Of a DNA stretch of 64,000 bases, positions 26,563 through 34,034 are shown in pieces. Source of the stretch: Bradyrhizobium campsiandrae (GTDB taxonomy: Bacteria; Pseudomonadota; Alphaproteobacteria; Rhizobiales; Xanthobacteraceae). The stretch spans positions 1-64,000 of the forward strand of contig NZ_JAANIH010000017.1 of the NCBI RefSeq assembly GCF_014529705.1, given 5' to 3'. Position 1 is the stretch's first letter. Each line of letters opens with the position of its first letter. The notes below the pieces were generated by a model. That model was not told the origin of the DNA. It made no database searches and saw nothing but the letters and a program-made list of their open reading frames with translations. Position numbers and translations under genes: made by a program.

Positions 26563-26579
26563 ATTCCACCTGCTGGAAC
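26563..26579. promoter_or_regulatory. Candidate IclR operator, ATTCCA-N5-TGGAAC (copy 2)
   Basis: An inverted repeat with one mismatch, 8 bp before the iclR start and 200 bp from tctB. Its place suggests autorepression of iclR and possibly control of the divergent tctBA operon. Confidence 0.7.
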
Positions 26580-26587
26580 GCGAGGAT

Positions 26588-27373
26588 ATGGCGACCGACC
26601 ACAGCTACGACGGCTTGAACCGCTCACTTGAGCGAGGGATAGCCATATTGCGGGCATTCAAGCCGGGCGTGGCCGATCTCGGAAATGCCGAGATCGCGGA
26701 ACGCACCGGACTCGCCAAGGCGACGGTCAGCCGGCTGACGCAAACGCTGGTGACTGGTGGGCTGCTGCAGAGGGATCCGGGACGCCGGGTCTACAGGTTG
26801 GCGCCGGCGGTCCTCAGTCTGGCGCATGCGATGCGCCTCAGTTCTCCCATGCTTGCCGTCGTTGCGCCCCTCATGCGAACCGAAGCATCGCGGCGTCGCG
26901 TCAATGTGGGGCTGGCTGCGGCGGACGGCGAGATGATGGTCTACCTGGAGTCGTTCCGCTATCACCCGCGATTGACACACCGGACCGTGGTGTCGGGCCA
27001 GCGCATACCCATCGAGCTCACCTCCCTGGGCCGCGCCAATCTGTGGGCGCTCGATCCGTCCGGCCGCGAACGCGAGTTTGCTGCCATCGCAAAGCGGCGC
27101 CCGAAAACATACAGACGGCTGTTTCGCGAGATCGAGAGATCCTTCGCGGAACTCGACAAGGTGGGCTATTGCGCGGTTCGCTGGCAGCCCGGAGTCGTGG
27201 CGGTAGCCAGCCCGTTGACCTATGGCGCGAGCGAGCCGCACGTCCTGAACATGAGCATTGGGAGCGCCGAGCCTTTGGCCGAGGCCGCGCACAGGCTGGC
27301 TCCATGGCTGCTCGATCTGAAGCGCCGCTGCCTCAATCGGCTCGAGCATGCGGCGACGCCCGAATTGACGTGA
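26588..27373 (+). CDS. IclR-family transcriptional regulator
   Basis: A 261-residue regulator with the IclR layout. The N-terminal winged helix covers residues about 10-70 (LERGIAILRAF...GNAEIAERTGLAKATVSRLTQTLVTGGLLQRD), followed by the effector-binding domain (LGRANLWALDPSGREREF...GYCAVRWQPGVVAVASPL). It lies between tctBA on the minus strand and tctC on the plus strand, so it probably senses the substrate or a breakdown product. The start ATG has CGCGAGGAT in front. Three related palindromes around it form a likely regulon. Confidence 0.93.
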   Translation: MATDHSYDGLNRSLERGIAILRAFKPGVADLGNAEIAERTGLAKATVSRLTQTLVTGGLLQRDPGRRVYRLAPAVLSLAHAMRLSSPMLAVVAPLMRTEASRRRVNVGLAAADGEMMVYLESFRYHPRLTHRTVVSGQRIPIELTSLGRANLWALDPSGREREFAAIAKRRPKTYRRLFREIERSFAELDKVGYCAVRWQPGVVAVASPLTYGASEPHVLNMSIGSAEPLAEAAHRLAPWLLDLKRRCLNRLEHAATPELT

Positions 27374-27391
27374 GCGGTGCTCGGCGCGCCA

Positions 27392-27408
27392 ATTCCAGCA
27401 GCTGGAAT
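27392..27408. promoter_or_regulatory. Candidate IclR operator, ATTCCA-N5-TGGAAT (copy 3)
   Basis: AATTCCAGCAGCTGGAATT is a perfect palindrome except at its central base and lies 90 bp before tctC. It would control the tctC-enoyl-CoA hydratase-acyl-CoA synthetase operon. Confidence 0.72.
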
Positions 27409-27497
27409 TGAGGGCGTCCCGGACGAGCCGCCGCATCGTAGTCTCCTCCACAACAAGATCCGGCGGCCTACGCTGGATGTGGCGGAGGAAATCTTCC

Positions 27498-28481
27498 ATG
27501 GCAGATCATCACGTAAGACGGAGCGTCCTGGTGCTGGCGGGCCTGGGGCTCGCACTGGTTGGCGCGATTCCGGGAGTGGCCCGGGCCGAGTACCCCGATC
27601 GACCGATCAAGCTCGTCGTTCCCTTTTCGCCCGGCGGCGGAACCGACCTGATCGGCCGAACGCTTGCCAAGCCGATGGCTGCGAAGCTCGGGCAATCGAT
27701 CGTGGTGGAGAACAGGCCTGGCGCTGGCACCATCATCGGTTCGGACGTCGTCGCCCGAAGCCAGCCGGACGGCTACACGTTCCTGATTGCGACGCTCGCC
27801 CATTCGGTCAATCCCAGTCTTCACGCCAAACTGCCATACGATACGGACAAGGCGTTCGCCCCGGTCACGCTCATCGGCACTTACCAGAACATCCTGGTCG
27901 TCAAGCCGGAGAGTCCGTTCAAGACCGTCGAAGACATCATCAAGGCGGCCAAGGCAAATCCCGGGAAGTACACCTATGCCTCGCAGGGCATTGGGACGTC
28001 GGCGCATCTTGCCGGCGAATTGCTGAACAACCTTGCTCACATCGAGCTGACGCACATCCCCTACAAGGGGGCCGGCCCCGCTCTCACGGACGTCCTCGGC
28101 GGTCAGGTCGACATGATGTTCGCGAGCAGCGCCGCGGTGACCGGGTTCCTTACGAGCAAGAGCCTGCGCGCGATCGCCGTGACGGGCGCCAAGGGACAGA
28201 CGCAGGTGCCGGGCGTTCCGAGCGTCGAGGAAACCGTGCCCGGATATGTGTTCGACAGCTGGTACGGGCTGTACGTTCCCGCGGGCACGCCCAAGCCCAT
28301 CGTCGACAAGTTGCTCGATGCCGTCAAGTTCGCCGCGCAGGATGCTGACTTTCTCAAGCGGGCGCAGGACGAGGGCCTGCTGCTGAAGGTCGGGAGCCCG
28401 GAAGAACTCGACGCATATGTCAAGGCCGACGCCGCTCGCTGGCGCAAGGTCGTCACTGAAAACAAGATCAAACCGGAATAG
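27498..28481 (+). CDS. tctC: Tripartite tricarboxylate transporter substrate-binding protein TctC (Bug family)
   Basis: A 327-residue periplasmic binding protein. The signal peptide is VLVLAGLGLALVGAIPGVARA. The mature protein starts EYPDRPIKLVVPFSPGGGTD, the family hallmark, and carries GAGTIIGSDVVARSQPDGYT, ELTHIPYKGAGPALTDVLGG and GYVFDSWYGLYVPAGTP. It presumably binds an organic acid and hands it to TctAB. ATG at 27498 follows GGAGGAAA. It is the first gene of an operon with an enoyl-CoA hydratase (5 bp gap) and an acyl-CoA synthetase. Confidence 0.95.
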   Translation: MADHHVRRSVLVLAGLGLALVGAIPGVARAEYPDRPIKLVVPFSPGGGTDLIGRTLAKPMAAKLGQSIVVENRPGAGTIIGSDVVARSQPDGYTFLIATLAHSVNPSLHAKLPYDTDKAFAPVTLIGTYQNILVVKPESPFKTVEDIIKAAKANPGKYTYASQGIGTSAHLAGELLNNLAHIELTHIPYKGAGPALTDVLGGQVDMMFASSAAVTGFLTSKSLRAIAVTGAKGQTQVPGVPSVEETVPGYVFDSWYGLYVPAGTPKPIVDKLLDAVKFAAQDADFLKRAQDEGLLLKVGSPEELDAYVKADAARWRKVVTENKIKPE

Positions 28482-28486
28482 GCGCC

Positions 28487-29272
28487 ATGAGTTCGGATAT
28501 CGTCCTGAAGACAGTCAGCGATGGCATTGCAACCGTCACGCTGAATCGCCCCGAGAAGCGCAATGCCATGAGCGACGATATGCGTTCGTTGCTGATCGAG
28601 GTGCTGGAGGACGTCGCCGCCGACAAGTCGGTTCGCGCGCTCGTCCTCACCGGTGCCGGCAAAGGCTTCTGTGCGGGTGGCGATGTCGCCGGCATGAAGC
28701 GGCGAATGGAGGCGCCGGCCGGGGAGGTCGGATTCAACGGCTGGGCGCGCCAGCAGCGGGTGCATCGCACGCAGATGTTGCTCCATACCATGCCCAAGCC
28801 GACCATCGCCGCCGTCAACGGCGCGGCGGCGGGACTTGGAGCGGACACGGCGATGGCGTGCGACTTCATCATCGCGAGCCCGTACGCGAAGTTCGTGTGG
28901 TCCTACATCCTGCGCGGTCTCATTCCCGACGGCGGAGGCATGTATTTTCTGCCTCGGCGCGTGGGACTCCCGAGAGCGAAGGAGCTCATCTTCACCGGCC
29001 GGCAGGTGGGCGCGGATGAGGCCGTTCAACTCGGGATCGTCGACCGCACGAGCTCGGCGGAGACATTGCTTCAGGATGCGCAGAATTGGGCCCGTGAGCT
29101 ATCGGCTGGTTCGAGCACGGCGATCGCTCTCGGAAAGGCCATCCTCAATCGGTCGTTCGAGACCGAGGCCAACAACATCTTCGCGAGCGGAAGCCAGGCA
29201 CAAGGGATCTGCTACACCAGCACCGAGCATCGCGAGTCGGTCCTGGCATTCCTGGCCAAGTCCGGTAACTGA
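28487..29272 (+). CDS. Enoyl-CoA hydratase/isomerase
   Basis: A 261-residue crotonase-fold enzyme. Motifs include LNRPEKRNAMSDDMRSLL, the oxyanion-hole region AGKGFCAGGDVAGMK and AAVNGAAAGLGADTAMACDF, and GLIPDGGGMYFLPRRVG, where Asp stands at the position of the second catalytic acid. Hydration or isomerisation of an enoyl-CoA is expected. It is the middle gene of the tctC operon, 12 bp before the acyl-CoA synthetase, so its substrate is probably the CoA ester of the imported acid. Confidence 0.9.
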   Translation: MSSDIVLKTVSDGIATVTLNRPEKRNAMSDDMRSLLIEVLEDVAADKSVRALVLTGAGKGFCAGGDVAGMKRRMEAPAGEVGFNGWARQQRVHRTQMLLHTMPKPTIAAVNGAAAGLGADTAMACDFIIASPYAKFVWSYILRGLIPDGGGMYFLPRRVGLPRAKELIFTGRQVGADEAVQLGIVDRTSSAETLLQDAQNWARELSAGSSTAIALGKAILNRSFETEANNIFASGSQAQGICYTSTEHRESVLAFLAKSGN

Positions 29273-29284
29273 CGAGGACAGCCG

Positions 29285-31384
29285 ATGTCTTTGAATGCCT
29301 TGTTCAACCCTCGCAGCATTGCCGTCGTCGGGGCTTCGGCGGACTCGACCAAGACATCGGGTCTGCCGGTCGCGTTCTTGAGGCAACAAAAGTTCGAGGG
29401 AGAGATCTACCCGGTGAACCCGCGAGTCGCCGAAATAGACGGCCTTCGATGCTACAAGAGCATCGAGGCTCTGCCGGTCGCGCCGGACGTCGCGATGGTC
29501 CTGCTTGGTTCGGCTCACGCGCTCGGAGCGGTACGCGAACTGGCGGCCAAGGGCACGAAGCACGCGATCGTCCTGGCAGGCGGATTTGGCGAGAGCGGAG
29601 AAGAGGGACAAGAGCGCCAGCGGCAGCTTCTCTCCGCGGCAGGCGGAACGCGCATCCTGGGACCGAATACGATCGGTCTCGTGAACGTCTCGGATTCCGT
29701 GCCGCTGTCTGCGAGCGGCGCGCTGTCGGCGGGCTCGCTCTTGAAGGGCTCCGTTAGCGTCGTGTCCCAGAGCGGAGGTATTCTCGGAGCGCTGCTCTCG
29801 CGGCTGACGGCGAACGGTGTCGGTCTGTCCAAGCTGATTGCGACCGGCAACGAAGCGGACCTCGAGATCGCCGACTTCGTCGACTATCTGGCGGACGACG
29901 TCGGCACATCCGTCATAGCCCTCTACATCGAGGCCATTCGTCACCCGGAGAAATTCCGCCGCGCGGCGCGCCGGGCGCGGGAGGCGGGCAAGAAAATCGT
30001 CGCCCTGAAGATCGGCCGGTCGGCAGCCGGTGCCCGCGCTGCCGCCTCGCATACCGGCGCAATGGCCGGCACTGATCGGACATATGATGCCTTCTTCCGC
30101 GATCTCGGTATCGTTCGAGCCCAAACGTTCGGCGACCTCGTCGACATTCCCGCCGCCCTTGCGACGCAACCGGCATTGATGGGGCGCCGTGTCGCGATCC
30201 TGACCTCGACCGGCGGGGCGGGTACTCTCATCGTGGATAGTTTCGGCCTGCACGGCCTCGAGGCGCCGGATCCCGACACGAAGACTGCGGAGCAACTCGC
30301 CACCGTCATGCCCGATGGTCCAGCGTCATTGAAGACCAATCCGATCGACGTCACCCTTGCAGGCCTGCAGCCCGAAATCCTGAAGGGCTGCATCGAAACG
30401 CTCCTGAACAGCCCAGCCTACGACGCACTGGTCGTCATCGTCGGGGCAACGAGCGTGCGCAATCCCGATCTGATCAGCAATGCGATCCGTGAAGCCAAGT
30501 CCGCGCAATCCAAGCCATTGCTGGCCTATGTAAGCCCGTACGCGCCGGAAGCCGTGTCGCGGTTGACCAAACAAGGTGTTCCGACCTTCAGTACGCCGGA
30601 GGCGGTGACCGTTGTTCTCAACGCCCTGTGGACCGTCGGACGCCCCCTCCGCCGGCGCGAAGGAAGTCAGCCGCGCCCGGCGGTCGATATTCCGGGCGAC
30701 TGGCATGGTTCACTTGATGAGCACAGGGCCAAATCGCTCTTCGCAAGATTTGGTGTCCCTGTCGTGCGGGAGAAGATCGTGGCGAACGGGCTCGAGGCCG
30801 GTGAGGCGGCACGCGAGTTAGGTGGCAGGATCGTCCTGAAGATCCTCTCCTCGACGATTACCCACAAGAGCGATGTGGGGGGCGTCGCCGTTGGGCTGGA
30901 TGCTGCGACCGTGGGCGGTGCTCTCGATCGGATGCGGGAGGTCGTCGCAGCCCGCGTGGGCCGTGCGCCGGAAGCCTTCATCGTTCAGGAAATGGTGCCA
31001 AGCGGAGGATTTGAACTGATCCTCGGTTGTCATCGCGATCCGCTTGGTCTCGTTCTGTTGCTCGGGATGGGAGGCATTACAGCCGAACTCATGAACGACA
31101 CGGTCATTCGGCTGCTGGCTCCCGATATCTCGTTTTCGCGCGACCTTGCGCTGGAGATGGTCCAAGAGCTCAGGTGCTGGCCCTTGCTCGACGGATATCG
31201 TGGGCGCGCCAGACTGGACGTCGAGGGATTGGTCAGCGCGATCGTTGCTTTCGCCGCGATGGCCGTCGCGCTCGACGGGCGCATCGTCGAGGCGGAAATC
31301 AATCCAATGTTTGTTCTTCCGGCGGGCGAGGGCGTTTGCGCTGCGGACGCGGTGGCGGTGCTGACCAGCGGTCTGGCTCCGTAA
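29285..31384 (+). CDS. Acyl-CoA synthetase, NDP-forming (ACD family)
   Basis: A 699-residue fusion of alpha and beta halves of the ADP-forming acetate-CoA ligase family. The N-terminal CoA-binding domain starts LFNPRSIAVVGASADSTKTS. The ligase-CoA domain carries AAASHTGAMAGTDRTYDAFF, whose His is the likely phosphorylated residue. The C-terminal ATP-grasp half has RIVLKILSSTITHKSDVGGV and AEINPMFVLPAGEG. It would convert a carboxylic acid to its CoA thioester, which fits a step directly after TctABC uptake. The start ATG follows GAGGACAGCCG. Confidence 0.92.
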   Translation: MSLNALFNPRSIAVVGASADSTKTSGLPVAFLRQQKFEGEIYPVNPRVAEIDGLRCYKSIEALPVAPDVAMVLLGSAHALGAVRELAAKGTKHAIVLAGGFGESGEEGQERQRQLLSAAGGTRILGPNTIGLVNVSDSVPLSASGALSAGSLLKGSVSVVSQSGGILGALLSRLTANGVGLSKLIATGNEADLEIADFVDYLADDVGTSVIALYIEAIRHPEKFRRAARRAREAGKKIVALKIGRSAAGARAAASHTGAMAGTDRTYDAFFRDLGIVRAQTFGDLVDIPAALATQPALMGRRVAILTSTGGAGTLIVDSFGLHGLEAPDPDTKTAEQLATVMPDGPASLKTNPIDVTLAGLQPEILKGCIETLLNSPAYDALVVIVGATSVRNPDLISNAIREAKSAQSKPLLAYVSPYAPEAVSRLTKQGVPTFSTPEAVTVVLNALWTVGRPLRRREGSQPRPAVDIPGDWHGSLDEHRAKSLFARFGVPVVREKIVANGLEAGEAARELGGRIVLKILSSTITHKSDVGGVAVGLDAATVGGALDRMREVVAARVGRAPEAFIVQEMVPSGGFELILGCHRDPLGLVLLLGMGGITAELMNDTVIRLLAPDISFSRDLALEMVQELRCWPLLDGYRGRARLDVEGLVSAIVAFAAMAVALDGRIVEAEINPMFVLPAGEGVCAADAVAVLTSGLAP

Positions 31385-32073
31385 GAACGATCTCCAAGAG
31401 CGAGTTGCTTGCGTCGGCGCCTGCACGGGTTTCTCGAGCGCAGCAAGCTAAGCAAATCAACCCTTCAGGTCGGCTGATTCCATCCCTGTATTGCGTCGCT
31501 CCTCCTCATTCCAATCGACAGCATCGGCTGGATTGTCTGACGGCAGCGACCTGTTCGTCTTCCGTGCATGATTGTAGACTCATCGTAGTGCGGCGTGCAT
31601 TCGGAAACTGCAGAGAAGCGATGGGGTTGAACTCTTAATCAGCGGGTCCCACGCGGGCGCCCGGCGCAAGCGCGTCCAGCCCGAGAAAGCCTGATCGCTC
31701 GATATTCCGTTCTCTGACTTAATCAACTTCCGCCGCTATCGAGCGTTGCTCTTCCGGGCCTTTGGGTCGGGAGACTCGTTTGGAGCCGGGATGCTGCCGC
31801 GCATTTCAGTGCGAGTTCCTGTGTGACTGCCCTCACAGCCTGGACGCACGCGAGAGTCCTATTGCTGTCACCACTGACAGAGAGATCTTTCCCAAGCAGG
31901 AGATGACGATCCCGAGCCGGGCCAGGCGTGCTCCGGACGACAATGATGCGGAGAGGTCATTCGTTCGGATGACCGCTTTCGATCCGTCGCACGGTAAGCT
32001 TCCATGACGATGTGTCGGTGGGGCCAAACAGGGGCGCACGCTTGTCCGGATGTCGTAACCGGCTATAATCCCA
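31385..32073. other. Intergenic region between the Tct island and the peptide-export locus
   Basis: About 690 bases without a supported gene; all frames are short and without ribosome sites. CTCTTAATCAGCGGGTCC at 31632-31649 equals the anticodon loop and variable arm of a bacterial tRNA-Lys(CTT), but neither the D arm nor the T arm is present. Composition is somewhat less GC-rich than the flanks. Confidence 0.45.
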
Positions 32074-32625
32074 TCAAAGTCGAGAGCGAATAGAACTCAA
32101 AATTCCCGTCGTCGCGTCGACGACTTGCAAAGCCTGTTGAGACTTGGCCAAGGCGAGAGGCAACCTCATGCACTGATCGGGCAACTGGGCGATCTTCTTG
32201 CGCTGGCTGGTCAGAATATTGGTCGACTGCTCGACGGCAAATTTCACGACGTCGCGGGTCGGGTCATTCTCGCTGACATTGGTCAGCTCTTTCTCGATCG
32301 TGATCAGATATTCGAAACTGGACAGCTCTTGAGAAATTTCAACAAGATTCTGGATCGTGGACTTCACGCAATCCGCATCGACGGCGGAGATGTCGGTCCG
32401 CTTGGAGGTCTGTACGAGGTCGCCCATCAGGGTCGCGAACATCGGCCTGAGATCTTCGACCTTCTTCAGATCGGTCTGGCTCAGCACGCCGGCCAGGCAG
32501 ACATTCGTGGCGACCAGCAATCCAAGCAGCGATCCAAGCAGGAATCCAAGGCACGGCCCCACCAGGGCCGCGGTCGACGCACGGGCCGTTGCGACGAGCG
32601 TGATGCGGTCCGCTTTCACATTCAT
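32074..32625 (-). CDS. Hypothetical membrane-anchored protein beside the exporter
   Basis: The family is not recognised. The 183-residue protein has one long hydrophobic segment at residues about 17-46 (ALVGPCLGFLLGSLLGLLVA), an uncleaved anchor or signal, and then a mostly helical exported part with two cysteines (DADCVKST and DQCMRLP) that could pair in the periplasm. ATG at 32625 is preferred; earlier in-frame codons add unlikely residues. It diverges from the HlyD-like gene with 143 bp between. Self-protection or a chaperone role for the exported peptide is conceivable from position only. Confidence 0.6.
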   Translation of the reverse strand: MNVKADRITLVATARASTAALVGPCLGFLLGSLLGLLVATNVCLAGVLSQTDLKKVEDLRPMFATLMGDLVQTSKRTDISAVDADCVKSTIQNLVEISQELSSFEYLITIEKELTNVSENDPTRDVVKFAVEQSTNILTSQRKKIAQLPDQCMRLPLALAKSQQALQVVDATTGILSSIRSRL

Positions 32626-32768
32626 CTGATGCGTCCGATGTCCTCTGCCTCGACAAATGCGGCTCGTTCTCGCCGTGAGCTTAGCCCCGCACACAATTTC
32701 GCTCAATCCCATTCTCGGCCTCGTCCGTGCGGACGATCGCGCCGCAATGTCCTGCGAGGGAGGGCGGT

Positions 32769-34034
32769 GTGACCGAAGGCGCCGATCGAATCTTCCGCGC
32801 CAGCGCGTTGCAGCGCGCGGCCTCGCCGGAGGAGCTTGACCATCTCGTTGCCATTACCAAGCCGGCCGACTGGATCCTCGCCGCGATCGTCACGACCGCA
32901 TTGGTCGCCGCGCTGGTTTGGGGCGTCTACGGGCGGATTCCGTCGCGCGTGTCGGGGCAGGGGATTCTGGTCGGCAGCGGCCGCGTCGTCGACGCGGTCT
33001 CCGCCGCCGAAGGACGGCTCGCCTCGCTCAGTGTCTCGGTCGGCGATCATGTCGCGCGCGGACAGGTGATCGCCCAGATATCGCAGACCGAGATCGAGCA
33101 GAAATACGGCAACGCGGTCGAAACCTACAAGGAGCGTCAGCGCGAGCATGACGACATGGCCGCGAAGGTCGAGGCGGAGCTCGCGGTCAAGGCCTCCAAC
33201 TTCGAGAAGCTCGAAGCGGCCTTCAACAAGGTCATCGAGGCGACCGGCCAGCGCGTTCAGTCCCTCGACGTCGACGTGAAGAATCTCGAACAGCTGATGA
33301 CGAAGGGCCTGACGACGCGCAAGACGCTCGAGGACCGCCGTCTCGAATTGACCGAGGCGCAGCAGCGCCGGACGGATTCGCAGAACGAGATCCTCAAGCT
33401 TCACGCGCAGAAGACCGATCTCGAAACCCAGCGCGCGCGCGAATTGCAGCAGGCCGAATTCGCCGCGAACAACGCGCGCCGCGAGATGCAGGCGCTGGCG
33501 GGCACGCTCGGGCGCAATTCGCAGGTGCTCAGCCCGATTGCCGGACGCGTGCTCGAGATCAAGACATCGTCCGGCTCGGTCCTCGCCGTGGGAACGCCGG
33601 TCGTGCTCATCGAGGACGAAGGCGCGCGGCTCGAGGCGGTGGTCTACATCCCCGCCGAACAGGGCAAGAGTGTCAAGGCTGGATACCAAGTGCGGGTGGC
33701 GCCGAGCACGGTCAAGCGCGAGGAGTTCGGCACGATGGTCGGCGTGGTCTCGAGCGTCTCCGAATTTCCGGTGACGCCGCAGGGCATGACCGCCGTGCTG
33801 CACAACGACCAGCTCGTCAAGGTGTTCTCCCACGATGGTGCGCCCTATGCGGTCACGGTGTCGCTGGAGCAGGATGTGTCGACCGCGAGCGGCTATCGCT
33901 GGGCGGTCGGCAAGGGACCGCAGGTGCATCTCACCAGCGGCACGCTGGCGCAGGCGGAGATCACCACCAGAAGCCGGCGCCCGATCGACCTCGTTGTCCC
34001 CCTTCTGAGGAAGTGGACGGGGATCGATGGATAG
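32769..34034 (+). CDS. HlyD-like secretion adaptor of an NHLM-type bacteriocin system
   Basis: A 421-residue membrane-fusion protein. Residues 1-34 are cytoplasmic, 35-53 form the membrane anchor (WILAAIVTTALVAALVWGVYG), and a lipoyl-like half-motif follows (GRVVDAVSAAEGRLASLSVSVGDHVARGQVIAQI). A coiled-coil hairpin spans about 115-250 and the second half-motif is LSPIAGRVLEIKTSSGSVLAVGTPV. The start is GTG at 32769 behind GAGGGAGGG. It overlaps the next gene by 8 bp. It links the inner-membrane ABC exporter with the periplasm or an outer-membrane TolC-type channel, which is not encoded here. Confidence 0.9.
   Translation: MTEGADRIFRASALQRAASPEELDHLVAITKPADWILAAIVTTALVAALVWGVYGRIPSRVSGQGILVGSGRVVDAVSAAEGRLASLSVSVGDHVARGQVIAQISQTEIEQKYGNAVETYKERQREHDDMAAKVEAELAVKASNFEKLEAAFNKVIEATGQRVQSLDVDVKNLEQLMTKGLTTRKTLEDRRLELTEAQQRRTDSQNEILKLHAQKTDLETQRARELQQAEFAANNARREMQALAGTLGRNSQVLSPIAGRVLEIKTSSGSVLAVGTPVVLIEDEGARLEAVVYIPAEQGKSVKAGYQVRVAPSTVKREEFGTMVGVVSSVSEFPVTPQGMTAVLHNDQLVKVFSHDGAPYAVTVSLEQDVSTASGYRWAVGKGPQVHLTSGTLAQAEITTRSRRPIDLVVPLLRKWTGIDG

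Noticed and set aside
31762..32007. Small open frames between the acyl-CoA synthetase and the orphan membrane protein
   Set aside because: They overlap on both strands, lack ribosome sites and show no recognisable composition.
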